Part shown: positions 45,827 to 57,864 of the stretch, piece by piece
Numbering within the stretch: the stretch's first letter is position 1
How the letters are laid out: every line of letters starts with the position of its first letter
Source: Lutraria lutraria
Taxonomy: Eukaryota > Mollusca > Bivalvia > Venerida > Mactridae
NCBI GenBank assembly: GCA_964023205.1
Contig: OZ026839.1
Location: 18,506,386 to 18,570,385 of the forward strand
Length of the DNA: 64,000 nucleotides
Reading direction: 5' to 3'
Position numbers and translations under genes: made by a program
Notes under the pieces: model-generated
The model's database searches: none
The model's input: the letters and a program-made list of their open reading frames with translations, nothing else
Told to the model about the DNA's origin: nothing

Positions 45827-46317
45827 ATATTATAAGCAGGCACAGTACATTAATTGTAAGTATACGTATTACAGTAACTGCTATAGAAAATTAGCGGCCA
45901 GACCAGATATAGTTAAATGATGGTTGAAGCTCATCATATTTTAGATAATTATTTCTTATATACATATTCAACAAACATCTTAAATGTCATGAATACGAAG
46001 CTTAATTATCATTACTATTGTTTAACAAAAATGACAATTTGTTAATGTATTTGCTTTGAACCTGATAATTAACATTATTATCACATATTTAAAGTGAAAG
46101 TTTGCTACTTATAATTCCAATTTAATTGTATTTAAGGTCACAATTTCATAATTAAGTTATGGCGATCATTGTAATCACAGTTTGGTGAACGGAATGCCTT
46201 TGATCATGATAATGAGTAATAATTTTAGTAGATTTGAAATTAGCAGAACAGAACAGAACAAATCATTTATTATCCCCAGATATTTAAAAATGAAACATAA
46301 AATAGTACTTAGTTATT
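45827..46317. other. AT-rich gap
   Basis: No gene recognised. AGAACAGAACAGAACAAATC near 46246 is a small repeat at the LINE fragment's edge. Confidence 0.45.
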
Positions 46318-47036
46318 TATTCGGATTCTCTTTCGGCGCTGCAGTCAATTCAAAATTTTCATTGTAAATCCAGACCGGACCTTTTAGAAAAAATCATCAC
46401 TCTAAATCAAACCATCCAACAATCCGGTCTGGAAATTACCCTTGTCCGGTGCCCAGCTCATATATGTGTGGGAGGAAATGAGGCCGCTGATAGGGCGGCA
46501 AAATCTGGCCTGGATCATGTGACTGTGGATAAACAAATCAATCTCTCACCCACTGAGATAAGTTCATTGGTCAGGTCACAGTCCATCAAGCGCTGGAGAG
46601 ACTATTGCTCCGGCGTGAGGGTGGATAGCTGCAAGGACTTATATATGTATGTATGTAAGTCCTTGATAACTGTGATTCTGTCCAATACTCAGTGGGGCTC
46701 AGATGGCCTGAAAACTATTCCTTAAATCAAAGGATAGATAAATGTATCACCCGTCTGAGACTGGGGGCAAATCTGTTGTCTGGATCCCGGGGCAAGTACA
46801 TCCTGGGACTGGACCCTATTTGCACCCAGTGTAGAGAATTGAACTCAACCAGTCACTTTCTGCTACACTGTGGGGTTCACTTCACTCCCAGACTTGAGTT
46901 AAAGGCTGCCCTGGTAAATTCAGGTTTAACTTTCAACCTTGAAAACATTTTATTTCCTAAAAGGGCAGTACAACACTCAGTCTTTAATGCCTTAGAAACG
47001 TTTATTAAATCCTGTCACATGACAGATAAAATCTAA
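46318..47036 (+). pseudogene. LINE fragment with RNase H domain (I-group), interrupted
   Basis: From DSLSALQSIQNFH (RNase H, about 46325) through LVRCPAH and GGNEAADRAAKSGL (the closing catalytic Asp) to a C-terminal Cys-rich part, ICTQCRELNSTSHFLLHC. RNase H domains are carried by I-group LINEs. The reading frame changes phase at the 34-bp micro-MITE at 46632-46665. The 41 bases added (element plus TSD) account exactly for the shift, and removing them restores one continuous frame. Both ends of the LINE are otherwise truncated; the RT is absent. Confidence 0.85.
46632..46665. mobile_element. MITE family A micro-copy: TIRs only (34 bp)
   Basis: CAAGGACTTATATA joined directly to TGTATGTATGTAAGTCCTTG, that is, the outermost 14 bp of the left end and 20 bp of the right end of the 491-507-bp MITE, with the whole interior missing. 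Flanks are ATAGCTG and ATAACTG (46625-46631, 46666-46672), a 7-bp TSD with one mismatch. Confidence 0.88.
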
Positions 47037-48059
47037 GGCCCCAGGTCCAGACTTGTGTGCTAATGTAGCCAGGCTGCTGAGACGTCTGAAAAGTTATATT
47101 AACAGTTACCTAATTTTTCCAACATAAACACATATAATATTATGTTATACTGTTATTTAAACTCCGTCTTAAGAATATTTATCTTAATGCTAAAATCATG
47201 TTTTAACTTAAATTTTATATAATATGTTTTATCAAATGTTAAGTATATTGTTATACTTTAATCAATTATTTTTAAACAAAAAATCTTCCAACTTGGTATA
47301 ATATCAACAGAGGAAGTAATATAATAAGAGATACTCTTATATCAAATTTTAACATTGTTTGACAAGAAACAATAAAATAAATCATATCATCATATGATTA
47401 TTAATATCATAATTATCTGAAATATCTTTGTCAACAAGTCAACTCACAGTAATCTATCAGCAGACCTGGCTACATAATACTTTCATAAAATTCTAGTCAA
47501 AATGTAATTATATATATTCTGTTACATTTGTATCACATTGAACTCAGTAATGGAAATTAAAATAATTTAATTAATTAAATAGCTATAATATATGATAATT
47601 ACATTTTACTATTATTTATTTATTTTAAAATTCCAAATTAAGCTCCTTATTAGAACAAGGATGATTTTCACATTTTGCAATTTGATATAGTAGTATACAG
47701 TCAAACTGCATAGTTGATGTATTATTTCAGTCTTTACTGAAACATTCCATTTATAAAGGAATTTATCTATCCTATTCCTATCACATAATTATTTAACTAA
47801 AATATTTAATATTTCTTTCATTTATATGTTAACATATGAAGAATTAACTATATTTTTAATGACATAAGCCAATATAGGACTTGTAATTAAGTCACGAATT
47901 TAACCACAATGCAAAATGTATAATTTTTATAAACTTGTAATAGCACACTATAGTCTGGACTGGGAAAGGGAGTGAACTCTGGCCCACCCATTTCAGGAGT
48001 ACTGAATTAAATGTGAATGCCCCAGCTATAACAACCCATAAAAATACAACTTGTTATTA
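47037..48059. other. AT-rich intergenic
   Basis: LINE 3' flank followed by featureless AT-rich DNA; no gene recognised. Confidence 0.5.
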
Positions 48060-48144
48060 GGGTCTGGGTGTGACCGGATGGCTCAATTAGCAGACAATAT
48101 ATAGTTCTGAGTCCAAATTGAGCCCCGTGCCACACCCTGGACCC
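48060..48144. other. 85-bp long-stem hairpin with tRNA-like boxes
   Basis: GGGTCTGGGTGTGACCGG... and ...CCACACCCTGGACCC pair over about 29 bp around a ~26-nt loop; GGCTCAATT pairs with AATTGAGCC. On the plus strand TGGCTCAATTAGCAG and GTTCTGAGTCC resemble pol III A and B boxes. Options: a tiny MITE, a tRNA-derived relic, or a precursor-microRNA-like hairpin. None can be chosen from sequence alone. Confidence 0.5.
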
Positions 48145-49176
48145 TTTTATTCAATTACAGCCCTTATTATATATCTTGTTAAACTGATGTGATGTGAGTC
48201 AAAGTGGTTATTCACTCTCACTCCATCCGTATATTTTAATCTCCCTTAAACAACCTCAAACTTGTAAACCCCAATAAAAAAATCATATAAAAACAATGCA
48301 GGCCATAAGTGTGATCCATGTTCTATACATGTAGATCCACTGTGACAGGGCCTGCATTGTACATAAATTCAGACTATTACATGCAAATGTATACCCATAT
48401 AAATAAATAGCTGGGGCGGATTAATTTATTGTTGCCTTTCCCTGAATCCGAAATACATCGCTGATCCGAATCGACAAATTTATATTATTATTGTTTTTAT
48501 GAAAACATAATCTTATCCTATCACTCCTCTGTGTAGTCAACTATTTTATCTGTATATAAATGTAATTTATTACTGTGTAAATTTTTATGAAATAATATTG
48601 TTCATTTTAATAAGTTATTTTTAAGGCCCTAAAAAGTAAGCCGTTTACACTGGAAGTATATTATTATTGTTTTATATTGTTTTTAATCTTGTCTTAATCT
48701 ACTACACAGAGGGTGATTATTTCCTTTTTATAACTGCCAGTCCTGTATATTTCATACTTCTTATTCTAACAACATTTTCAACAATACACTATTTAGGTCC
48801 TGCGGGTTATTTTTTACAAAAAGCCATCATACTCTCCGGTATGTTTTAAAGACTTCATCAAACACATACAAATGCGGCTGGCCGCAACAAGTGAATGTGA
48901 TTAAAAGATGAAGCAATAATGCTTTATCAGATTCACACAAGAGTTTGCATCCTCTTATATATGTTGTAAAAGAGAATGCAAACCACATATCGGAAAGTAC
49001 CTATTTATTATGGCATTTAAGTGGGTAAAATTCTATAGCTAAATGACATCCTTACAATTAAATGAATATCAGGCTGGCAGTTAAACTTTCATTATAAACA
49101 GTTATATATAACTTAGCATTTTATAATTAGATTTGTAATCCATAGTTCAAACATTCTTAAATAGTTCCCTTTAATC
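48145..49176. other. non-coding; imperfect hairpin near 48945
   Basis: GTTTGCATCCTCTT pairs with AAGAGAATGCAAAC around 48944-48985. Otherwise nothing. Confidence 0.45.
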
Positions 49177-50092
49177 ATTTAAAGACATTGAACCAGGAAT
49201 GCGAGGCATGTGACTAAGACCCAGCAGTCCTGTATATTCCACAGTAGGGAGTCCAATAAAACTGACAGGGTCATTGATAGACTAGCTTCTAATTATATAA
49301 TCAGTTACTATATATGGCTAATATATAGCTACTGTATAGATACTTAAATTGATTTAATGTTTAATCAATAATATAAATGGTCTTTTTTTAAACAAGAAAT
49401 ATGTTTTATGTTAAATGCAAAATATTAAGAATAATATCATTAAATAAATTAATTACTCAAATAAATGCTCTTTGCTGCAAACCGATGATTTTGATAAATA
49501 AATAAAACAGTCCATTTTGTGAAATTAATACAAACATATTTTAACACTTTTACCTGTTAAATTAAATATTTTTAACCAATAGATTTTCTCAAGCAGTATA
49601 GGTATAAACATATATAGTTTCTTTGAAAATTATTATTAAGAATCTTGTAAAAAATAATTCCATGTAGAAATAGAATGAAATAATTTAGAAATAGAAGAAG
49701 CGTTCAGTTGCATTTTTAATGTATAAAGAAGAAAACAAAGACAGGAATAAAATAGTAGTGACAGTATATTATAACTGTTATATTCTAGTATATATCTAAG
49801 TCTGTTCTTATACAATCTGGTAATATTAAAGGATAACATTCATTAATTACATAAAATGATTATAAAAACAACAGGAAGTTATCCATAAACTAATTAATTA
49901 TCACTAAAGATCAAAAAAAAATTTTTATGACACTCTTATGTGCATGACTAGGTGTCAAGTCTACAGACATTTAGCTGACCGTGAAAAGACAGGATTAATC
50001 CCATTAGGGGCAATAAAACAATTAAGAGATTAGACCTCATGTGGATTTTGGGGGGGGGTCACTTATATAGTAGCTGTTCAATGTCTATAAAG
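49177..50092 (-). repeat. dispersed TIR repeat family B, long copy
   Basis: Reverse-oriented homologue of 21585-21931 with the same terminal AAAGACATTGAACCAG / GACATTGAACAGCTAC ends and about 550 bp of extra interior sequence. A nine-G run occurs at about 50049. A 67-codon minus frame inside is AT-rich chance. Confidence 0.75.
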
Positions 50093-51549
50093 ATCATAAA
50101 ATAGCTACTCTTAAAAAATGAAAATAATTGTATTCTACTAGAAAGTAAATTAGTAATAACATAGTCCTCTCCCTTTAATATAGTTTAACACAAGAAAATA
50201 GAATACAATTTAGTATAATTATCTCCCCTTAAGTTAGTAAAATGCAAAAAAGTTATATCATTATTGTTAAAAATTGTTTAAAAATAGACACACATACAAA
50301 CTTTCTCTAGATTTTTATAAAGAAAGGCTATATAGTAAAGAAAGAAATATTGTTAAAGATAGAGAAAGCTCGCCCATATGGGATTTCCCAGTGGCGAGGG
50401 TAAATAAACTCAATGTAGTAGTAGTACTTAGAACTTAAGTTGTCCGAATAAAAAATATTAAAAATAGTGTTTTTCTTTGTTTTACTGTCATATGTAATGT
50501 GTCTTCGTATGACTGGTTTCGATATTGACTTATCATAAAGTAATCATTTTGTGGAAAAAATCATAACGTTTAACTATGTGTCATATAATCTATCTAATCA
50601 GTCCATGGTTTTAAGGATAATATATGAGTACTTTCCAGTTTAGTTTACAAAATCCTCAACTTTTGGTATATTCATTTTGTTTAGACGATTTTGGTATGTA
50701 TATGTAAATCAACGGTTTTATCAGACTTTCTCTTACGTTTGCAAGACTATAAAACTAGTGACTGGATTTAGATGGTTTTCAATGATATAAATTTTGTCAA
50801 ATAGTTGTTTTATGTTTCTTGTCTCTTATAATTCTAGACAGAATGACCACATTTTTTTTTAAATTAAAATATATATATGATACGATATTATATTTTTTTA
50901 TTTAATGTGGATGAGACATAAAAAACAATTAAACCTGTAAAGAAAAACGTTTCCATTCAATTCTTTTTCCATTCAATTCTTTATTCTTCAAGTCAAAGTC
51001 AAAATTCCTTTATTACACTCATATCACTTTCATGACAAAATGAGGAAACAAACATGATATCATATTGTTACATATACAATGGTTTTCATAACAAACAACC
51101 AAAAAGAAAAGAAATGAAAATGATGGATGAAGTCTTTCCAATCATGGAAAAAAAAATAGGGAAATGTAGAGAGTCAATATTTTCATATACATATTCATAT
51201 ATATTTTCGTTTAAAAAATGTGTATATGCCGTTTGAATTAAAAATAAAATCGTTTAGATTTTATCTTCTTCGACAACAAAGATTTAGATTTTCACTAATT
51301 TCAAATATATATTGAATTCAATTTAAGGATATTGCTACAAATACAAATTCTTTATGTCAGTTTGAAATTAAAGACTGTACCATTATCTTCAGGCCTTTAC
51401 ATAGAAAGGTCAAACGAATCACAGTCATTCTATTTCCAATAATAACAAAGTATGGAACATGCTCTTTTGAAACGAAAGAAAGAGCATGCCTCACACATAA
51501 ATAATTATTTGTAGAATTAAGTTAACTTAAGTGATATAAAATAGCGTTA
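50093..51549. other. AT-rich intergenic
   Basis: TTTCCATTCAATTCTTT is tandemly duplicated near 50950. No gene recognised. Confidence 0.5.
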
Positions 51550-53910
51550 TCAATGATATAATATGTATTTAATGAACTTGCATAGTTTTACTGATTCTTG
51601 TTTATTTTTTGTATTCATTAGTTCATTTGTTTTAATAACATTAGGTCGTCTGTAATAATAAGGTTTCAAAAATTGTTTACGTTTGTAATCAAATAATGAA
51701 CATTCAAATAGGAAGTGAAATTCATCGCCTAACTTATTGCAGGTATTACAGATTCTTTCATTTAAAGGAATATTTGACCAATTTCCAATCTCTATTGGTA
51801 AGTGATGATTTCGTGTGCGAAATCGAATCATGGCGTATTGTAAAGATGACAAGGGTGAAGATAAAATAGATTCTTTTTCAAATTTGCACTTAAAAAGTTT
51901 GTAGAACGCAGCATTACTTGAATTTTCCAAAGAAGAATACCATTCATTAAGAAAAAGGTCTTTCAATTTTTGTCTAATTGAAAATTTTAGCCATTTGCAG
52001 TTCAAAAACTGATGTTCAGTCCAAATATTTACCATACCACATTTTATTAGTATTTCTTTAATATTATTAAACCAAGGGAATTTCGTTTTCAGTGTTTCAT
52101 TCGGATGTGTTTTTACAATATTCAGCATATTTTTATAGACAATAACAGATAATTTATTCGGTTGCGTGCCAGGATTTACGTTGCAAATTTTGGACCAAAA
52201 GGTAATTGTTTTTTCATCTATATCTAAAGAGAGTGGTGTGCATCCTGTTTCGCCATAGACCATATAGTTTGGGGTGGATTTTTTTAGTTTAAGAATAAAT
52301 TTCAGGAATTTGAGCTGAACGCGTTCAATAATATCAATATTACCAAATCCCCATATTTCAGAGCCATATAAAAGTATTGGTTTGATAGTTTTATTGAACA
52401 TTTCAATTTGTAAATCTAAAGGAAGGTTAAGACGGTTTGAGTTTTTAATTAAACTGTACATAGCCCTGGTAGCCTGATTAGATAAATGTTTTTTACATTT
52501 GAAAAAAGACCCGCTTCTGCTGAAATATATTCCAAGATACTTGTATTCTTGTACTACATCTAAAGGTTCATTTTTAAATGTAAAGTTATATAGAGGCATT
52601 CTACCTTTTGAAAATTTTTGACTTATTAGTGTTGACAGTAAGTTTCCAAGTATTGCAGTATTCTTCATAAACATTTAAAGCACTTTGTAATTGATTTTCA
52701 CTATCTGCTAAGATTACAGTATCGTCTGCATAGAGTAATATAAAAAGTTTCAGGAACGTTCGCATTTCATCTGTGTTTTCACTATCAGGTATAAGTATTC
52801 CATTTAAGTTTCCTTTTTGATTAAAGTAGTCATGTAAATCATTTAAATATAGCGAGAAAAGTAAAGGGGAAAGGTTTTCACCTTGTCTAACACCAATATT
52901 ACATGGGAAAAAGTTTGATACATTCGAATTTGATTTTACACAAGATTTAATATTGTTATACATATTTTTAATGAGATTGAAACATTTGCCATTAATATTA
53001 AGGTTGCTAATTTTCATCCATAAACCATTTCGCCAAATAGTATCAAATGCTTGTTTAAGGTCGATAAACGCACAGAAGAGCTTTTTCCTGTTATTATTGA
53101 TATATTGAATTAAGTGTTGAAGAATGAACATATTGTCTTGGGTTGACAAACCTTGACGAAAACCAGCTTGAGAATTATGTAACAGATTATTTGATTCAAC
53201 ATATTGTTTTAGTCTATTATTGATGATACAAGTAAATAGCTTCCCAAAACAGCTTAAAAGTGTTATTGGTCTATAGTTTTCGGGTTTGGTTACATCACCT
53301 TTATTTTTATAAATTGGATTTATAATACCCACAGTCCATGATTGAGGAATAATTCCACTATCTAAGATAAGGTTGAATAATTTCAGATAGATATGTTTAA
53401 GAACAGGATATGTATATTTGATATGTTCATTTACAATTTTGTCAATGCCGCAAGCTTTATTATTTTTTAGAGATTTAATTGCCTTTGATATTTCATTTTC
53501 GTTTATTGGAGAGTTGATAGTTACGTTAATTTCGGTATCTTGTACTTGATTATATCCATCTGGTACATTATCATCGATATCGTTTGAAAAATTATTTTCT
53601 CTGTAAAAGTTGAACAAGTCATTTATATCACATTCAACCTTTTCGTTATTGTTTCCTTTTATTATTTTCCAATATTTTCCTGGATCAGATGTCTTAAGTT
53701 TTCTCAGTTTTTCAACATTTTTATCTCTGTATTTATTATAGAACCCTTTCATAATATTTTTATATTGTTTACTTTTGACTCTTAAATTTTCTTTGTTTGC
53801 ATTTGATTTCCGTAGTTTATAAAGATATTTTGCTCTATGAAATTGTTTACGAGCTGTTTTACATTTATGACCGAACCAGGTTGGGCACTGTTTATTAGAA
53901 TAATTGTTTC
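51550..53910 (-). mobile_element. LINE, same family as the 42-kb copy, 5'-truncated
   Basis: Homology starts at about 53895 (QCPTWFGHKCK), roughly 155 residues further into the protein than the 42-kb copy, and ends at the stop near 51550. By eye the proteins agree at most RT positions, so the two are close relatives but not recent duplicates. Confidence 0.87.
51550..53910 (-). pseudogene. LINE reverse transcriptase split by one frameshift
   Basis: Frame 52601-53974 carries the linker and RT (ACGIDKIVNEHIK, NYRPITLLSCFGKLF, FIDLKQAFD, GVRQGENLSPLLFSLYLNDL, YADD) and runs out after NTNKSKIF. Frame 51550-52674 picks up at FSKGRMPLYNFTFKNEPLD and gives the C-terminal part with EYKYLGIYF, FRTRNHHLPIEIGNW and the CNTCNKLGDEFHFLFEC cluster (CX2C...H...C). 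Aligned to the intact 42-kb copy, a loss of a few bases near 52600-52615 explains the break. The catalytic motifs are unchanged. The first ~25 codons of the upstream frame precede the LINE and are flanking sequence. Confidence 0.88.
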
Positions 53911-55178
53911 CAATGTACTCAATTGATAATCCCATTAACGCATGTGATTGCTTGTATATGCATACTATTGTCAAATCAATTATACAATCACTAGATAATC
54001 CTATTACGGTAGTTGATTGCTTGTTTATTGCATAAGTGTGACACTTGATAACATGCCGATTCTGATTGACAGATCTGATAATTTTATCATATACAAGTTC
54101 AAATGACTTTTCCGCTTATGAAATTAGTGTTGTGTGTAATAATTAAACTCATATTTAAAAATAACTGTATTAAACATTTGATACACGTATGTTATAACGA
54201 AGTATTTTGATGTTTGTTTATTATTGTAGTTATAAAAGAGAGGTTGTTGCTCGAATTAGTAGTACCGCTGTAGAGAGGCTGCAGTGTATATTGAATAACT
54301 TGTATTTTCCCTTGCAGTTGATTGTTGTGGTAGTAGGAGCCAATGATTTTCTTCTAACACAAATAATTTAAAAATTGTAGTCTCGGATTGGAAACTTGGA
54401 TGTTCAAAACCAGACTAATTGTTCTGACTGCGGTGTTTTTGCTGTAGGGTATTTGACTGAGCTTAGTTTAGGCAAATCTGTCACTTATTTATAAGATTCA
54501 TCATATCAGATATGCAAAATTATTTACGCAACTGTTTTATCAATAACAAAATAGACCAATTACAAAAATGGTTATGATGCCGAAAATGCCTGTAAGTGAA
54601 CCAAAATACCAAACTATTAAATTGTAATGCCAATGCAGATTACCATATATAATTGAAAGCATGAATCGATGTGACAACACATATTGTAAAATCAAGTGGT
54701 TCCATAAAAATTGTATGATTTTTTGTAGTAAAAAATTATGTACTTCCTGTTCATGGTGAATATTGAACTACTTCGGTTTAAATTGAGAGTTGCCTGTTAG
54801 AACATGCATCACATCATTTAGATTAATTATGTTTTCACTTAGTGTTTAATACTTTTGTTTCATACTTGGAAATCTTCTCATATACACTTTAATTCTTAGT
54901 TAAAATCATGACTGAGACCGCCACATTACATCATAAAACATACATATAAGCACATGTACAACAAACATGGATTGTATCCATATAATTACTGTTTATATGC
55001 ATATATTTTCTCGGAGTATATCATGTTCTATTTTCATTTATATAATACATACATCAACATTATTAATATTGTAATACTCTACCAACACATATAGAGATTT
55101 TCCAATACATACAAGTATATATCAAAATGATCAATCCAGCACACGCATGATCTTATACACCGACGTGTACACTAAAAA
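53911..55178. other. non-coding; ~66-bp imperfect duplication at 53925-54045
   Basis: AATCCCATTAACGCATGTGATTGCTTG-like text (given as AATCCCATTA, GTGATTGCTTG) recurs as AATCCTATTA, TTGATTGCTTG. Remaining sequence is AT-rich without recognisable genes. Confidence 0.5.
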
Positions 55179-55838
55179 AGCCGATTATCGCGGCCCGTGA
55201 AAAAAAAAGAAAAATGCGTCTACTTTAACTCATTGTAAATCGCGTTTTACTCCATCAATTTTAAATATCTTTACACTTATGAAAACTAAAACTAGATTAC
55301 AATACCTTTTTAATCATGTAGATTTAAAAAATATATGTTAACTGATAAAAAAGTTAAGAGGGGGGGGGGGGGGGCATGTTTTTCGAACCAAATTTTATGT
55401 GCGATAAAAAAAGAATATATATATGAGTCGAATTCAACTCGCGATAAAAAACGTTTTACTTATTCAATTTTAATTTTGGTTACAGTTATGAAAACTAGAG
55501 ACCTTCAGGTTTCCAACAGTACTAATCTTGAAAAAATATATTATGAAATAAAAAAGTTAAGATGGGGGGGGGGGGCCATGTTTTCCGAACACCAAATTTT
55601 GTGATAAAAAATAGATTTTTTACCTATCTTTAACCAGGAATAAATGCATAAAAACAATACGGATTTCTATATTTAATTACATATTCTAAAACTACAGAAC
55701 GTTAGCTTTAATATGATACCAAAATATCCAATAAGAAACAAAAAAGTTAATAGGGGGCCATGTTTTCCTTTAATTTTACACTAAAATCTAGAGGGGCGCC
55801 ATGTTTTATACCTGCCCTTTTCAGCGGGTCGTTACGCC
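55179..55838 (-). repeat. ~650-bp repeat with ~190-bp units, inverted copy 2
   Basis: Reverse complement of 45178-45826, sharing both ends (CCGATTATCGCGG..CCCGTG; GGCGCCATGTTTTATAC). It lacks the 33-bp palindrome. It contains runs of about 17 G (55361-55377) and 14 G (55564-55577) where the other copy has 6-7, suggesting slippage or assembly uncertainty. Confidence 0.83.
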
Positions 55839-56511
55839 CACTAATGAATAATTCATCGTACATTCAATGCGTGTACGTCAATACGGGAGAATTAATTTTG
55901 ATCTTATACCGACCCGAGGTTGTTACAGTTGAAAATGCTGTAAATTTATGTTAACTAACAAGATGTAAGTTCTTTGATTTAGCCTAAAACAATGTTTACA
56001 AATAGATAGTCTACATTCAATATGTCGCTTTAATCCTGTTATGAATTTTAACCAGCTAGATAATGATTAATGTTTTTTTTCTTCTGATTTCGCGATTTAT
56101 ATACTCGAGTAACCAGTTTCCGTGAGGTTAAGGAAACATCAAGCGCGCTCAAGAATAGTATTGTTTCCAACAAAATTTAAAAACAACGTATCAATAACTC
56201 AACTTTATATGTATAATCTTGCATGTATTTTTAAAAGTATTCTTCGCTTGCTAACTCATGGATGCAGCCATTTTCATACATGTACAAAACCAGACTTATG
56301 CATAAAGTATGGTAGAACAGTTTACGTGATGTTTAGCGAAATGGTTGAATAAAACGAAACTGGCGATATTGCAATAGGAAGATACCATAATAACATGTAG
56401 TTTTATGTATTTCAAGGTTTATGTTAGATCCGTTTTTAAATCTATATACCGTCGAGTAACCCTAAATAGTGATACCTTCGTTTTCGTTATACCGGAAATA
56501 TTTACAAAAAG
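55839..56511. other. intergenic, nothing recognised
   Basis: Several frames of 60-75 codons exist but none resembles a protein. Confidence 0.45.
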
Positions 56512-57018
56512 CAAGGATTTATATACATACATGAATTCGCAACTGCTAAAAATAGCTCAAAAGATATCGTTCGACGATCCCACAATGCATTGCTACATAC
56601 TCAGCAATGTCCGACAGCTGTAATGGGGTGTTTACGAATTTTATTATACTAAAAAAACTCTTGTCAATTGGGCACGGGAAATTGGTAAAGGATGCAACAA
56701 ATTCCTTAAAGATATTGAGATACATTTATAATCCACAAAGTCTAAGTATAAGCAATGAAAAAGGCATCAGTCGAACATTTTAAATTCCAAGATGGCAGAC
56801 ATCTTTTATAATCCTTTCGTCTCCGAGATTAAACATTCGGAATACTACGGATATTTTCGCTGTTATTAACATTCGGATTATCACGGATATTTTCGTATTT
56901 TCGCTTTTGTAAACAAGAGCATGTAATCCCGTTGATTCACGTGTTAATATCGCGGGATTTGATTACTTTAAACTGTTAATACGGAAGTTGCGAATCCATG
57001 TATGTATGTAAGTCCTTG
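56512..57018. mobile_element. MITE family A, copy 2 (507 bp, 7-bp TSD)
   Basis: About 90% similar to 826-1316 over its full length, in the same orientation. TIRs CAAGGATTTATATACATACA and the complement of TGTATGTATGTAAGTCCTTG. TSD CAAAAAG is perfect (56505-56511, 57019-57025). It contains an extra GGGCACGGGAAATT-type insertion near 56680, and internal doublets CATTCGGAATACTACGGATA / CATTCGGATTATCACGGATA. Confidence 0.92.
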
Positions 57019-57290
57019 CAAAAAGCTTGCGCTATACTTTGTTGAATGACATCATACACTGGAAGCCAACTGCTGAGACGACAAACCGCTGTCGGCAATA
57101 AAAAAATGCTTCGAATAGGTCTTGGAAGAATAAGAAAATAGTTTTCCATCATATACTATGATAAAAGCATGTAAAAACATAATTCAATTAGTAAACCTAC
57201 ATCTTACATTGATTTTTCAAAATATAACGATCTTTCTCCTAAAATTCGTTTAGCAGCTGATTGTTTACACCATTCTCGACTTTCCAATAG

Positions 57291-57325
57291 CCCATAATCC
57301 TTTGCGGCATGGTGACTTCCGGTTT
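57291..57325 (+). promoter_or_regulatory. promoter-like 35-bp element, left copy
   Basis: CCCATAATCCTTTGCG (ZNF143/Staf-like), then CATGGTGA and ACTTCCGG (ETS-like), with a second ACTTCCG following. The inverted copy at 63566-63600 differs at one base. A candidate first exon with donor CATCGTAG|GTAAGTAG (last base 57419) lies just downstream. Confidence 0.6.
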
Positions 57326-57419
57326 ACTTCCGTGTTTCACAACATTGGCTTTACAAGTTTACAAAACGATCACTGATAACGATAATTCTTAATGACATAA
57401 CGAACCAACTACATCGTAG
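57300..57419 (+). other. candidate non-coding first exon
   Basis: Lies between the promoter-like element and a canonical donor, and is CpG-richer than its surroundings. It would splice to the acceptor TATTATTTTCAG at 57864. Confidence 0.4.
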
Positions 57420-57864
57420 GTAAGTAGTGGCTTGAAGGTATTAATTACAGTTTAAATATTTCGCTGTCAATTGTTTTAACAATATATTACGGTCTCCAAA
57501 TTATACATTCAAGTGGGTGGGGTAAATCAACGGTATTTAATTTTTCCCCTGTCTATTATTAATTTTACTGACTAAAATGAGAGGCTGTGTCTTCTAACAA
57601 TGTTAAATGATGTAAAACTACATAGCTGGATGATTTATTTTTAAAAAATCATAACAGCAGGCACAATATTATATAGAAGATGGTATTAATTGTAAAGGTT
57701 AAGGGTATGTACATACATAACTATAAGGCCCCACCTGAATTTTGTGGGTTTTGACTTCTGGTTTGTGCTCATTTCACAAACTGTTATTTTTTTGTCTCTG
57801 ACATTAGTGTTAATCTTAGTAAAAAATAAGTGAAATGTTAAATATTAAACTATATTATTTTCAG

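Noticed and set aside
48060..48144. Functional tRNA gene
   Set aside because: No cloverleaf can be folded; the sequence forms one long hairpin instead.
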